DNA of 64,000 nt from Camelus bactrianus (taxonomy: Eukaryota > Chordata > Mammalia > Artiodactyla > Camelidae). Shown in pieces: positions 45,201 through 57,466 of this stretch. The notes beneath the pieces are model-generated. The model saw nothing but the letters and a program-made list of their open reading frames with translations, was not told the DNA's origin and ran no database searches. Each line of letters opens with the position of its first letter. Within the stretch, counting starts at the first letter, position 1. The position numbers were made by a program, and so were the translations under genes. Where the stretch lies: positions 2,604,001-2,668,000 of the forward strand of contig NW_027413957.1 of NCBI RefSeq assembly GCF_048773025.1, written 5' to 3'.

Positions 45201-46020
45201 TACTCTGGTTTCTCAGTCTGTTTCCTAGTGCCGGTTTGAAGTTCCTGCAGTTTTCACTGTAAAACCGAGTTGGAGCTAGTACCTCCCCATATATATGTAT
45301 GGAGTCGAGTTTGCAACTGAAAAGAAACTTTGTGTTCCAAACAAGCTATGTGAAGGACGGCTTTCACACACACTTATCTCTCAGAACTGAGCATGTGGAG
45401 AGACGTTCGTTCATCTAACACAAAGGGAACGGGTTGCAGGAGAAAATTTTACTCTGGTTTCTCAATCTGTTTCCTAGTGCCGGTTTGAAGTTCCTGCAGT
45501 TTTCACTGTAAAACCGAGTTGGAGCTCGTACCTCCCCATATATATGTATGGAGTGGAGTTTGCAACTGAAAAGAAACTTTGTGTTCCCAACAAACTAGGT
45601 GAAGGAAGGCTTTCACACACACTTATCTCTTAGAACTGAGCATGTGGAGAGACATTCGTTCATCTAGCACAAAGGGAACGGGTTGCAGGAGAAACCTTTA
45701 CACTGGTTTCTTAGTCTCTTTTCCAGTGCCGGTTTGAAGTTCCTGCAATTTTCACTGTAAAACCGAGTAGGAGCTAGTACCTCCCCATATATTTCTGTAT
45801 GGAGTGGAGTTTGCAACTGAAAAGAAACCTTGTATTCCCAACAAGCTAGATGAAGGACGGCTTTCACACACACTTATCTCTTCGAACAGCGCATGTGGAG
45901 AGACGTTCTTTCATCTAGCACAAAGGGAACGGGTTGCAGGAGAAACTTTTACTCTGGTTTCTCAGTCTGTTTCCTAGTGCCTGTTTGAAGTTCCTGCAGT
46001 TTTCACTGTAAAACCGAGTT
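42284..46020 (+). repeat. Mixed block starting the ~11 kb super-period (15 monomers)
   Basis: Order Q (42284), R (42534), S, T, U, V, W, Y (44027), Z (44276), an A/P hybrid (44523), Q (44772), R (45023), B (45272), K (45521), and a hybrid with a Q-like +2 bp start and T middle (45770). R through Z recur 10,952 bp downstream at 53486-55474 with the same private bases, including GTGCTGGTTTGAATTTCC and GGAGGGACG. Confidence 0.83.
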
Positions 46021-47264
46021 GGAGCTAGTACCTCCCCATATATTTGTATGGAGTGGAGATTGCAACTGAAAAGAAACTTTGTGTTCCCAACAAGCTAGGT
46101 GAAGGACGGCTTTCACACCCGCTTATATCTCAGAACTGAGCATGTGGAGAGACGTTCGTTCATCTAGCACAAAGAAACGGGTTGCAGGAGAAACTTTTAC
46201 TGTGGTTTCTCAGTCTGTTTCCTAGTGCCGGTTTGAAGTTCCTGCAGTTTTCACTGTAAAACCGAGTTGGAGCTAGTACCTCCCCATATATATGTATGGA
46301 GTGGAGTTTGCAACTGAAAAGAAACTTTGTGTTTCCAACAAGCTAGGTGAAGGACGGCTTTCACCCACACATATCTGTAAGAACTGAGCATGTGGAGAGA
46401 CGTTCGTTCATCTAGCACAAAGGGAACAGGTTGCAGGAGAAACATTTACTCTGGTTTCTCATTCTGTTTCTTAGTGCCGGTTTGAATTTCCTGCAGTTTT
46501 CACTATAAAACCGAGTTGGAGCTAATACCTCCCCATATATTTCTGTATGGAGTGGAGTTGGCAAATGAAAAGAAACCTTGTGTTCCCAACAAGCTAGGTG
46601 AAGACAGCTTCCACACATACTTATCTCTCAGAACTGAGCATGTGGAGATAAGTTTGTTCATCTAGCTCAAAAGGAACGGTTTGCAGGAGAAACTTTTACT
46701 CTGGTTTCTCAATCTGTTTCCTAGTGCCGGTTTGAAGTTCCTGCAGTTTTCACTGTAAAACCGAGTTGGAGCTAGTACCTCCCCATATATATGTATGGAG
46801 TGGAGTTTGCAACTGAAAAGAAACTTTGTGTTCCCAACAAACTAGGTTAAGGACGGCTTTCACACACACATATCTCTGAGAACTGAGCATGTGGAGAGAC
46901 ATTCGTTCATCTAGCACAAAGGGAACGGGTTGCAGGAGAAACTTTTACTCTGGTTTCTTAGTCTCTTTTCCAGTGCCGGTTTGAAGTTCCTGCAATTTTC
47001 ACTGTAAAACCGAGTTGGAGCTACTACCTCCCCATATATATGTATGGAGTGGAGTTTGCAATGAAAAGAAACTTTGTGTTCCCAACAAGCTAGGTGAAGG
47101 ACGGCATTCACACACACTTATCTCTCAGAACGAAGCATGTGGTGAGACGTTCGTTCATCTAGCACAAAGGGAACGGGTTGCAGGAGAAACTTTTACTCTG
47201 GTTTCTCAGTCTGTTTCCTAGTGCCTGTTTGAAGTTCCTGCAGTTTTCACTGTAAAACCGAGTT
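46021..47264 (+). repeat. 5-monomer higher-order unit, copy 1 (1,244 bp)
   Basis: Order C (46021), P (46269), Q (46518), R/K (46768), L (47017). C carries GGAGATTGC and CACCCGCTTATATC. Q carries GAGTTGGCAAATG, GACAGCTTCCAC and GATAAGTTTG. R/K has an R 5' part (AGGTTAAGG) and a K-like 3' part (TCTCTTTTCCAG, GCAATTTTC). L has AACGAAGCATG and GCCTGTTTGAAG. Confidence 0.9.
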
Positions 47265-48508
47265 GGAGCTAGTACCTCCCCATATATTTGTATGGAGTGG
47301 AGATTGCAACTGAAAAGAAACTTTGTGTTCCCAACAAGCTAGGTGAAGGACGGCTTTCACACCCGCTTATATCTCAGAACTGAGCATGTGGAGAGACGTT
47401 CGTTCATCTAGCACAAAGAAACGGGTTGCAGGAGAAACTTTTACTCTGGTTTCTCAGTCTGTTTCCTAGTGCCGGTTTGAAGTTCCTGCAGTTTTCACTG
47501 TAAAACCGAGTTGGAGCTAGTACCTCCCCATATATATGTATGGAGTGGAGTTTGCAACTGAAAAGAAACTTTGTGTTTCCAACAAGCTAGGTGAAGGACG
47601 GCTTTCACCCACACATATCTGTAAGAACTGAGCATGTGGAGAGACGTTCGTTCATCTAGCACAAAGGGAACAGGTTGCAGGAGAAACATTTACTCTGGTT
47701 TCTCATTCTGTTTCTTAGTGCCGGTTTGAATTTCCTGCAGTTTTCACTATAAAACCGAGTTGGAGCTAGTACCTCCCCATATATTTCTGTATGGAGTGGA
47801 GTTGGCAAATGAAAAGAAACCTTGTGTTCCCAACAAGCTAGGTGAAGACAGCTTCCACACATACTTATCTCTCAGAACTGAGCATGTGGAGATAAGTTTG
47901 TTCATCTAGCTCAAAAGGAACGGTTTGCAGGAGAAACTTTTACTCTGGTTTCTCAATCTGTTTCCTAGTGCCGGTTTGAAGTTCCTGCAGTTTTCACTGT
48001 AAAACCGAGTTGGAGCTAGTACCTCCCCATATATATGTATGGAGTGGAGTTTGCAACTGAAAAGAAACTTTGTGTTCCCAACAAACTAGGTTAAGGACGG
48101 CTTTCACACACACATATCTCTGAGAACTGAGCATGTGGAGAGACATTCGTTCATCTAGCACAAAGGGAACGGGTTGCAGGAGAAACTTTTTCTCTGGTTT
48201 CTTAGTCTCTTTTCCAGTGCCGGTTTGAAGTTCCTGCAATTTTCACTGTAAAACCGAGTTGGAGCTACTACCTCCCCATATATATGTATGGAGTGGAGTT
48301 TGCAATGAAAAGAAACTTTGTGTTCCCAACAAGCTAGGTGAAGGACGGCATTCACACACACTTATCTCTCAGAACGAAGCATGTGGTGAGACGTTCGTTC
48401 ATCTAGCACAAAGGGAACGGGTTGCAGGAGAAACTTTTACTCTGGTTTCTCAGTCTGTTTCCTAGTGCCTGTTTGAAGTTCCTGCAGTTTTCACTGTAAA
48501 ACCGAGTT
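47265..48508 (+). repeat. 5-monomer higher-order unit, copy 2 (1,244 bp)
   Basis: Nearly identical to copy 1 at an exact 1,244 bp offset for all five monomers. One visible difference is GAAACTTTTTCTCTGG in the R/K monomer, where copy 1 has GAAACTTTTACTCTGG. Confidence 0.9.
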
Positions 48509-49503
48509 GGAGCTAGTACCTCCCCATATATTTGTATGGAGTGGAGATTGCAACTGAAAAGAAACTTTGTGTTCCCAACAAGCTAGGTGAAGGACGGCTT
48601 TCACACCCGCTTATATCTCAGAACTGAGCATGTGGAGAGACGTTCGTTCATCTAGCACAAAGAAACGGGTTGCAGGAGAAACTTTTACTCTGGTTTCTCA
48701 GTCTGTTTCCTAGTGCCGGTTTGAAGTTCCTGCAGTTTTCACTGTAAAACCGAGTTGGAGCTAGTACCTCCCCATATATATGTATGGAGTGGAGTTTGCA
48801 ACTGAAAAGAAACTTTGTGTTTCCAACAAGCTAGGTGAAGGACGGCTTTCACCCACACATATCTGTAAGAACTGAGCATGTGGAGAGACGTTCGTTCATC
48901 TAGCACAAAGGGAACAGGTTGCAGGAGAAACATTTACTCTGGTTTCTCAGTCTGTTTCTTAGTGCCGGTTTGAATTTCCTGCAGTTTTCACTATAAAACC
49001 GAGTTGGAGCTAGTACCTCCCCATATATTTCTGTATGGAGTGGAGTTGGCAAATGAAAAGAAACCTTGTGTTCCCAACAAGCTAGGTGAAGACAGCTTCC
49101 ACACATACTTATCTCTCACAACTGAGCATGTGGAGATAAGTTTGTTCATCTAGCTCAAAAGGAACGGTTTGCAGGAGAAACTTTTCTCTGGTTTCTCAAT
49201 CTGTTTCCTAGTGCCGGTTTGAAGTTCCTGCAGTTTTCACTGTAAAACCGAGTTGGAGCTAGTACCTCCCCATATATATGTATGGATTGGAGTTTGCAAC
49301 TGAAAAGAAACTTTGTGTTCCCAACAAACTAGGTTAAGGACGGCTTTCACACACACATATCTCTGAGAACTGAGCATGTGGAGAGACATTCGTTCATCTA
49401 GCACAAAGGGAACGGGTTGCAGGAGAAACTTTTACTCTGGTTTCTTAGTCTCTTTTCCAGTGCCGGTATGAAGTTCCTGCAGTTTTCACTGTAAAACCGA
49501 GTT
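48509..49503 (+). repeat. 5-monomer higher-order unit, partial copy 3 (4 monomers)
   Basis: C, P, Q and R/K again at the 1,244 bp offset, with L missing. The R/K monomer changes near its end (GGTATGAAGTTCCTGCAG instead of GCAATTTTC) and the array continues with V' at 49504. The local amplification ends here. Confidence 0.87.
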
Positions 49504-50996
49504 GGAGCTAGTACCTCCCCATATATATATATGGATTGGAGTTTGCAACTGAAAAGTAATTTTGTGTTCCCAACCAGCTATGTGAAGAACGGCTTTCACA
49601 CACACTTATCTCCCAGAAATGAGCATGTGGAGAGACGTTCGTTCATCTAGCACAAAGGGAACGGGTTGCCGGACAAACTGTTAGTCTGGTTTCTCACTCT
49701 GTTTCCTAGTGCCGTTTTGATGTTCCTGCAGTTTTCATTTTAAAACCGAGTTGGAGCTAGTACCTCTCCATATATATGTATGGAGTGGAGTTTGCAACTG
49801 AAAAGAAACCTTGTATTCCCAACAAGCTAGATGAAGGACGGCTTTCACACACACTTATCTCTTCGAACAGCGCATGTGGAGAGACGTTCGTTCATCTAGC
49901 ACAAAGGGAACGGGTTGCAGGAGAAATTTTTACTCTGGTTTCTCAGTCTGTTTCTTAGTGCCGGTTTGAAGTTCCTGCAGTTTTCACTGTAAAACCGAGT
50001 TGGAGCTAGTACCTCCCCATATGTATGTATGGAGTGGTTTTTGCAACTGAAAAGAAACCTTGTGTTCCCAACAAGCTAGGTGAAGGATGGCTTTCACACA
50101 CACTTATCTCTCAGAACTGAGCTTGTGGAGAGACGTTCGTTCATCTAGCACAAAAGGTAAGGGTTGCAGGAGAAACTTTTACTCTGGTTTCTCAGTCTGT
50201 TTCCTAGTGCCGGTTTGAAGTTCCTGCAGTTTTCACTGTAAAACCGAGTTGGAGCTAGTACCTCCCCATATATATGTATGGATTGGAGTTTGCAACTGAA
50301 AAGTAATTTTGTGTTCCCAACAAGCTATGTGAAGAACGGCTTTCACACACACTTATCTCCCAGAAATGAGCATGTGGAGAGACGTTCGTTCATCTAGCAC
50401 AAAGGGAACGGGTGCCGGACAAACTGTTAGTCAGGTTTCTCACTCTGTTTCCTAGTGCCGTTTTGATGTTCCTGCAGTTTTCACTTTAAAACCGATTTGG
50501 AGCTAGTACCTCCCGATATATATGTATGGAGTGGTTTTTGAAACTGAAAAGAAACCTTGTGTTCCCAACAAGCTAGGTGAAGGATGGCTTTCACACACAC
50601 TTATCTCTCAGAACTGAGCTTGTGGAGAGACGTTCGTTCATCTAGCACAAAAGGTAAGGGTTGCAGGAGAAACTTTTACTCTGGTTTCTCAGTCTGTTTC
50701 CTAGTGCCGGTTTGAAGTTCCTGCAGTTTTCACTGTAAAACCGAGTTGGAGCTAGTACCTCCCCATATATATGTATGGAGTGGAGTTTGCAACTGAAAAG
50801 TAATTTTGTGTTCCCAACAAGCTATGTGAAGAACGGCTTTCACACACACTTATCTCCCAGAAATGAGCATTTGGAGAGATGTTCGTTCATCTAGCACAAA
50901 GGGAACGGGTTGCAGGAGAAACTTTTACTCTGGTTTCTCAGTCTGTTTCCTAGTGCCTGTTTGATGTTCCTGCAGTTTTCACTGTAAAACCGAGTT
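49504..50996 (+). repeat. V'-T-U-V'-U-V block
   Basis: Starts at 49504 (V', with ATATATATATATGG), 49753 (T), 50002 (U, with CCATATGTATGTATGG), 50251 (V'), 50499 (U, with CTCCCGATATAT and TTTTTGAAACTG) and 50748 (V). The last four reappear at 61203, 61452, 61700 and 61949 with the same unusual bases, an offset of about 11.2 kb. Confidence 0.85.
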
Positions 50997-52738
50997 GGAG
51001 CTAGTACCTCCCCATATATATGTATGGAGTGGAGTTTGCAACTGAAAAGTAATTTTGTGTTCCCAACAAGCTATGTGAAGTACGGCTTTCACACACACTT
51101 ATCTCCCAGAAATGAGCATGTGGAGAGACGTTCGTTCATCTAGCACAAAGGGAACGGGTTGCAGGAGAAACTTTTACTCTGGTTTCTCAGTCTGTTTTCT
51201 AGTGCCGGTTTGAAGTTCCTGCAATTTTCACTGTAAAACCGAGTTGGAGCTACTACCTCCCCATATATATGTATGGAGTGGAGTTAGCAATGAAAAGAAA
51301 CTTTGTGTTCCCAACAAGCTAGGTGAAGGACGGCATTCACACACGCGTATCTCTCAGAATGGAGCATGTGGTGAGACGTTCGTTCATCTAGCACAAAGAA
51401 ACTGGTTGCAGGAGAAACTTTTACTCTGGTTTCTCAGTCTGTTTCCTAGTGCCGGTTTGAAGTTCCTGCAGTTTTCACTGTAAAACCGAGTTGGAGCTCG
51501 TACATCCCCATATATATCTGTATGGAGTGGAGTTTGCAAATGAAAAGAAACCTTGTGTTCCCAACAAGCTAGGTGAAGGACGGCTTTCACACACACTTAT
51601 TTCTCAGAACTGAGCATGTGGAGAGACGTTTGTTCATCTAGCTCAAAAGGAACGGTTTGCAGGAGAAACTTTTACTCTGGTTTCTCAATCTGTTTCCTAG
51701 TGCCGGTTTGAAGTTCCTGCAGTTTTCACTGTAAAAGCGTGTTGGAACTAGTACCTCCCCATATATATGTATGGAGTGGAGTTTGCAACTGAAAAGAAAC
51801 TTTGTTTTCCCAACAAAATAGGTTAAGGACGGCTTTCACACACACATATCTCTGAGAACTGAGCATGTGGAGAGACATTCGTTCATCTAGCACAAAAGGA
51901 ACGGGTTGCAGGAGAAACTTTTTCTCTGGTTTCTCAGTCTGTTTCTTAGTGCCGGTTTGAAGTTCCTGAAATTTTCACTGTAAAACCGAGTTGGAGCTAG
52001 TACCACCCCATATATATGTATGGAGTGGAGTTTGCAATGAAAAGAAACTTTGTGTTCCCAACAAGCTAGGTGAAGGACGGCTTTCACACACACTTATCTC
52101 TCAGAACTGAGCATGTGGAGAGACGTTCGTTCATCTAACAAAAAGGGAACGGGTTGAAGGAGAATCTTTTTCTCTGGTTTCTAAGTCTGTTTCGTAGTGC
52201 CGGTTTTTAGTTCCTGCAGTTTTCACTGTAAAACCGAGTTGGAGCTAGTACCTCCCCATATATATGTATGGAGTGGAGTTTGCAACTGAAAAGAAACTTT
52301 GTATTCCCAACAAGCTAGATGAAGGACGGCTTTCACACACACTTATCTCTTCGAACAGCGCATGTGGAGAGATGTTCGTTCATCTAGCACAAAGGGAACG
52401 GGTTGCAGGAGAAATTTTTACTCTGGTTTCTCAGTCTGTTTCTTAGTGCCGGTTTGAATTTCCTGCAGTTTTCACTGTAAAACCGAGTTGGAGCTAGTAC
52501 CTCCCCATATATATGTATGGAGTGGTTTTTGCAACTGAAAAGAAACCTTGTGTTCCCAACAAGCTATGTGAAGGATGGCTTTCACACACACTTATCTCTC
52601 AGAACTGAGCTTGTGGAGAGACGTTCGTTCATCTAGCACAAAAGGAACGGGTTGCAGGAGAAACTTTTACTCTGGTTTCTCAGTCTGTTTCCTAGTGCCT
52701 GTTTGATGTTCCTGCAGTTTTCACTGTAAAACCGAGTT
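50997..52738 (+). repeat. 7-monomer higher-order unit, copy 1 (1,742 bp)
   Basis: Order X (50997), L (51246), a W-start/Q hybrid (51493: CTCGTACATCC then ATATATCTGTATGG and GCAAATG), R (51744), S (51993), T (52241), and a U/V hybrid (52490: GTTTTTGC start, GCCTGTTTGATGTTCC end). L carries GAGTTAGCAATG, a private change shared with the next copy and with 62447. Confidence 0.88.
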
Positions 52739-54480
52739 GGAGCTAGTACCTCCCCATATATATGTATGGAGTGGAGTTTGCAACTGAAAAGTAATTTTGT
52801 GTTCCCAACAAGCTATGTGAAGTACGGCTTTCACACACACTTATCTCCCAGAAATGAGCATGTGGAGAGACGTTCGTTCATCTAGCACAAAGGGAACGGG
52901 TTGCAGGAGAAACTTTTACTCTGGTTTCTCAGTCTGTTTTCTAGTGCCGGTTTGAAGTTCCTGCAATTTTCACTGTAAAACCGAGTTGGAGCTACTACCT
53001 CCCCATATATATGTATGGAGTGCAGTTAGCAATGAAAAGAAACTTTGTGTTCCCAACAAGCTAGGTGAAGGACGGCATTCACACACGCGTATCTCTCAGA
53101 ACGGAGCATGTGGTGAGACGTTCGTTCATCTAGCACAAAGAAACTGGTTGCAGGAGAAACTTTTACTCTGGTTTCTCAGTCTGTTTCCTAGTGCCGGTTT
53201 GAAGTTCCTGCAGTTTTCACTGTAAAACCGAGTTGGAGCTCGTACATCCCCATATATATCTGTATGGAGTGGAGTTTGCAAATGAAAAGAAACCTTGTGT
53301 TCCCAACAAGCTAGGTGAAGGACGGCTTTCACACACACTTATTTCTCAGAACTGAGCATGTGGAGAGACGTTTGTTCATCTAGCTCAAAAGGAACGGTTT
53401 GCAGGAGAAACTTTTACTCTGGTTTCTCAATCTGTTTCCTAGTGCCGGTTTGAAGTTCCTGCAGTTTTCACTGTAAAAGCGAGTTGGAACTAGTACCTCC
53501 CCATATATATGTATGGAGTGGAGTTTGCAACTGAAAAGAAACTTTGTTTTCCCAACAAACTAGGTTAAGGACGGCTTTCACACACACATATCTCTGAGAA
53601 CTGAGCATGTGGAGAGACATTCGTTCATCTAGCACAAAAGGAACGGGTTGCAGGAGAAACTTATACTCTGGTTTCTCAGTCTGTTTCCTAGTGCCGGTTT
53701 GAAGTTCCTGAAATTTTCACTGTAAAACCGAGTTGGAGCTAGTACCTCCCCATATATATGTATGGAGTGGAGTTTGCAATGAAAAGAAACTTTGTGTTCC
53801 CAACAAGCTAGGTGAAGGACGGCTTTCACACACACTTATCTCTCAGAACTGAGCATGTGGAGAGACGTTCGCTCATCTAGCAAAAAGGGAACGGGTTGAA
53901 GGAGAATCTTTTTCTCTGGTTTCTAAGTCTGTTTCGTAGTGCCGGTTTTTAGTTCCTGCAGTTTTCACTGTAAAACCGAGTTGGAGCTAGTACCTCCCCA
54001 TATATATGTATGGAGTGGAGTTTGCAACTGAAAAGAATCTTTGTATTCCCAACAAGCTAGATGAAGGACGGCTTTCACACACACTTATCTCTTCGAACAG
54101 CGCATGTGGAGAGATGTTCGTTCATCTAGCACAAAGGGAACGGGTTGCAGGAGAAATTTTTACTCTGGTTTCTCAGTCTGTTTCTTAGTGCCGGTTTGAA
54201 GTTCCTGCAGTTTTCACTGTAAAACCGAGTTGGAGCTAGTACCTCCCCATATATATGTATGGAGTGGTTTTTGCAACTGAAAAGAAACCTTGTGTTCCCA
54301 ACAAGCTATGTGAAGGATGGCTTTCACACACACTTATCTCTCAGAACTGAGCTTGTGGAGAGACGTTCGTTCATCTAGCACAAAAGGTAAGGGTTGCAGT
54401 AGAAACTTTTACTCTGGTTTCTCAGTCTGTTTCCTAGTGCCGGTTTGAAGTTCCTGCAGTTTTCACTGTAAAACCGAGTT
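52739..54480 (+). repeat. 7-monomer higher-order unit, copy 2 (1,742 bp)
   Basis: Repeats X, L, W/Q, R, S, T and then U at a 1,742 bp offset. The final monomer stays U to its end (AAAAGGTAAGGG), so this copy leaves the pattern in its last ~110 bp and continues with V, W, Y, Z. From 53486 it also matches 42534 onward, so two periods overlap here. Confidence 0.87.
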
Positions 54481-55474
54481 GGAGCTAGTACCTCCCCATA
54501 TATATGTATGGAGTGGAGTTTGCAACTGAAAAGTAATTTTGTGTTCCCAACAAACTATGTGAAGAACGGCTTTCACACACACTTATCTCCCAGAAATGAG
54601 CATGTGGTGAGACGTTCGTTCATTTGGCACAAAGGGAACGGGTTGCAGGAGAAACTTTTACTCTGGTTTCTCAGTCTTTTTCCTAGTGCCGGTTTGATAT
54701 TCCTGCAGTTTTCACTGTAAAACCGAGTTGGAGCTCGTACCTCCCCATATATATGTATGGAGTGGAGTTTGCAACTGAAAAGAAACTTTGTGTTCCCAAC
54801 AAGCTAGGTGAAGGACGGCTTTCACACACACATATCTCTCAGAACTGAGCTTGTGGAGAGACGTTCGTTCATCTAGCACAAAAGGTAAGGGTTGAAGGAG
54901 AAACTTTTACTCTGGTTTCTCAGTCTGTTTCCTAGTGCCGGTTGGAAGTTCCTGCAGTTTTCACTGTAAAACCGAGTTGGAGCTAGTACCTCCCCATATA
55001 TATGTATGGAGTGGAGTTTGCAACTGAAAAGTAATTTTGTATTCCCAACAAGCTATGTGAAGGACGGCTTTCACACACACTTATCTCCCAGAAATGAGCA
55101 TGTGGAGGGACGTTCGTTCATTTAGCACAAAGGGAACGGGTTGCAGGAGAAACTTTTACTCTGGTTTCTCAGTCTGTTTCCTAGTGCTGGTTTGAATTTC
55201 CTGCAGTATTCACTGTAAAACCGAGTTGGAGCTTGTACCTCCCCATATATATGTATGGAGTGGGTTTGCAATGAAAAGAAACTTTGTGTTCCCAAAAAGC
55301 TAGGTGAAGGACGGCTTTCACACACACTTATCTCTCAGAAATGAGCATGTGGAGAGACGTTCGTTCATCTAGCACAATGGGAACGGGTTGCAGAAGAAAC
55401 TTTTACTCTGGTTTCTCAGTCTGTTTCCTAGTGCCGGTTTGAAGTTCCTGCAGTTTTCACTGTAAAACCGAGTT
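54481..55474 (+). repeat. V-W-Y-Z block
   Basis: V (54481), W (54730), Y (54979) and Z (55228). It is the counterpart of 43529-44522 at an offset of about 10,952 bp, sharing GGAGGGACG, GTGCTGGTTTGAATTTCC and CAATGGGAACGGG. Private changes in this copy include CATTTGGCAC near 54622 and GATATTCC near 54698. Confidence 0.85.
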
Positions 55475-57466
55475 GGAGCTTGCACCTACCCATATATATG
55501 TATCGAGTGGGGTTTGCAACTGATGAGAAACTTTGTGTTCCCAACAAGGTAAGTGAAGGACGGCTTTCACACACACATATCTCTCAGAACTGAGCATGTG
55601 GAGAGACGTTCGTTCATCTAGCACAAAGGGAACGGGTTGCAGGAGAAACTTTTACTCTGGTTTCTCAGTCTGTTTCCTAGTGCCGGTTTGAAGTTCCTGC
55701 AGTTTTCACTGTAAAACCGAGTTGGAGCTAGTACCTCCCCATATATATGTATGGAGTCGAGTTTGCAACTGAAAAGAAACTTTGTGTTCCCAACAAGCTA
55801 TGTGAAGTACGGCTTTCACACACACTTATCTCTCAGAACTGAGCATGTGGAGAGACGTTCGTTCATCTAGCACAAAGGGAACGGGTTGCAGGAGAAACTT
55901 TTACTCTGGTTTCTCAATCTGTTTCCTAGTGCCGGTTTGAAGTTCCTGCAGTTTTCACTGTAAAACCGAGTTGGAGCTCGTACCTCCCCATATATATGTA
56001 TGGAGTGGAGTTTGCAACTGAAAAGAAACTTTGTGTTCCCAACAAACTAGGTGAAGGAAGGCTTTCACACACACTTATCTCTTAGAACTGAGCATGTGGA
56101 GAGACATTCGTTCATCTAGCACAAAGGGAACGGGTTGCAGGAGAAACTTTTACTCTGGTTTCTCAGTCTGTTTTCCAGTGCCGGTTTGAAGTTCCTGCAA
56201 TTTTCACTGTAAAACCGAGTTGGAGCTCGTACCTCCCCATATATATGTATGGAGTGGAGTTTGCAATGAAAAGAAACTTTGTGTTCCCAACAAGCTAGGT
56301 GAAGGACGGCATTCACACACAATTATCTCTCAGAACGAAGCATGTGGTGAGACGTTCGTTCATCTAGCACAAAGGGAACGGGTTGCAGGAGAAACTTTTA
56401 CTCTGGTTTCTCAGTCTGTTTCCTAGTGCCTGTTTGAAGTTCCTGCAGTTTTCACTGTAAAACCGAGTTGGCGCTAGTACCTCCCCATATATTTGTATGG
56501 AGTGGAGATTGCAACTGAAAAGAAACTTTGTGTTCCCAACAAGCTAGGTGAAGGACGGCTTTAACACCCGCTTATATCTCAGAACTGAGCATGTGGAGAG
56601 ACGTTCGTTCATCTAGCACAAAGAAACGGGTTGCAGGAGAAACTTTTACTCTGGTTTCTCAGTCTGTTTCCTAGTGCCGGTTTGAAGTTCCTGCAGTTTT
56701 CACTGTAAAACAGAGTTGGAGCTAGTACCTCCCCATATATATGTATGGAGTGGAGTTTGCAACTGAAAAGAAACTTTGTGTTTCCAACAAGCTAGGTGAA
56801 GGACGGCTTTCACCCACACATATCTGCAAGAACTGAGCATGTGGAGAGACGTTCGTTCATCTAGCACAAAGGGAACAGGTTGCAGGAGAAACATTTACTC
56901 TGGTTTCTCATTCTGTTTCTTAGTGCCGGTTTGAAGTTCCTGCAGTTTTCACTATAAAACCGAGTTGGAGCTAGTACATCCCCATATATTTCTGTATGGA
57001 TTGGAGTTGGCAAATGAAAAGAAACCTTGTGTTCCCAACAAGCTAGGTGAAGGACAGCTTCCACACACACTTATCTCTCAGAACTGAGCATGTGGAGAGA
57101 AGTTTGTTCATCTAGCTCAAAAGGAACGGTTTGCAGGAGAAACTTTTACTCTGGTTTCTCAATCTGTTTCCTAGTGCCGGTTTGAAGTTCCTGCAGTTTT
57201 CACTGTAAAACCGAGTTGGAGCTAGTACCTCCCCATATATATGTATGGAGTGGAGTTTGCAACTGAAAAGAAACTTTGTGTTCCCAACAAACTAGGTTAA
57301 GGACGGCATTCACACACACATATCTCTGAGAACTGAGCATGTGGAGAGACGTTCGTTCATCTAGCACAATGGGAACGGGTTGCAGAAGAAACTTTTACGC
57401 TGGTTTCTCAGTCTGTTTCCTAGGGCCGGTTTGAAGTTCCTGCAGTTTTCACTGTAAAACCGAGTT
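55475..57466 (+). repeat. 8-monomer higher-order unit, copy 1 (1,992 bp)
   Basis: Order A (55475), B (55724), K (55973), L (56222), C (56470), P (56718), Q (56967), R (57218, with a Z-like CAATGGGAACGGG end). A begins CTTGCACCTACCC and has GTATCGAGTGGGG. The next A is 1,992 bp away. The A-B-K opening matches the trio at 15901. Confidence 0.88.
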
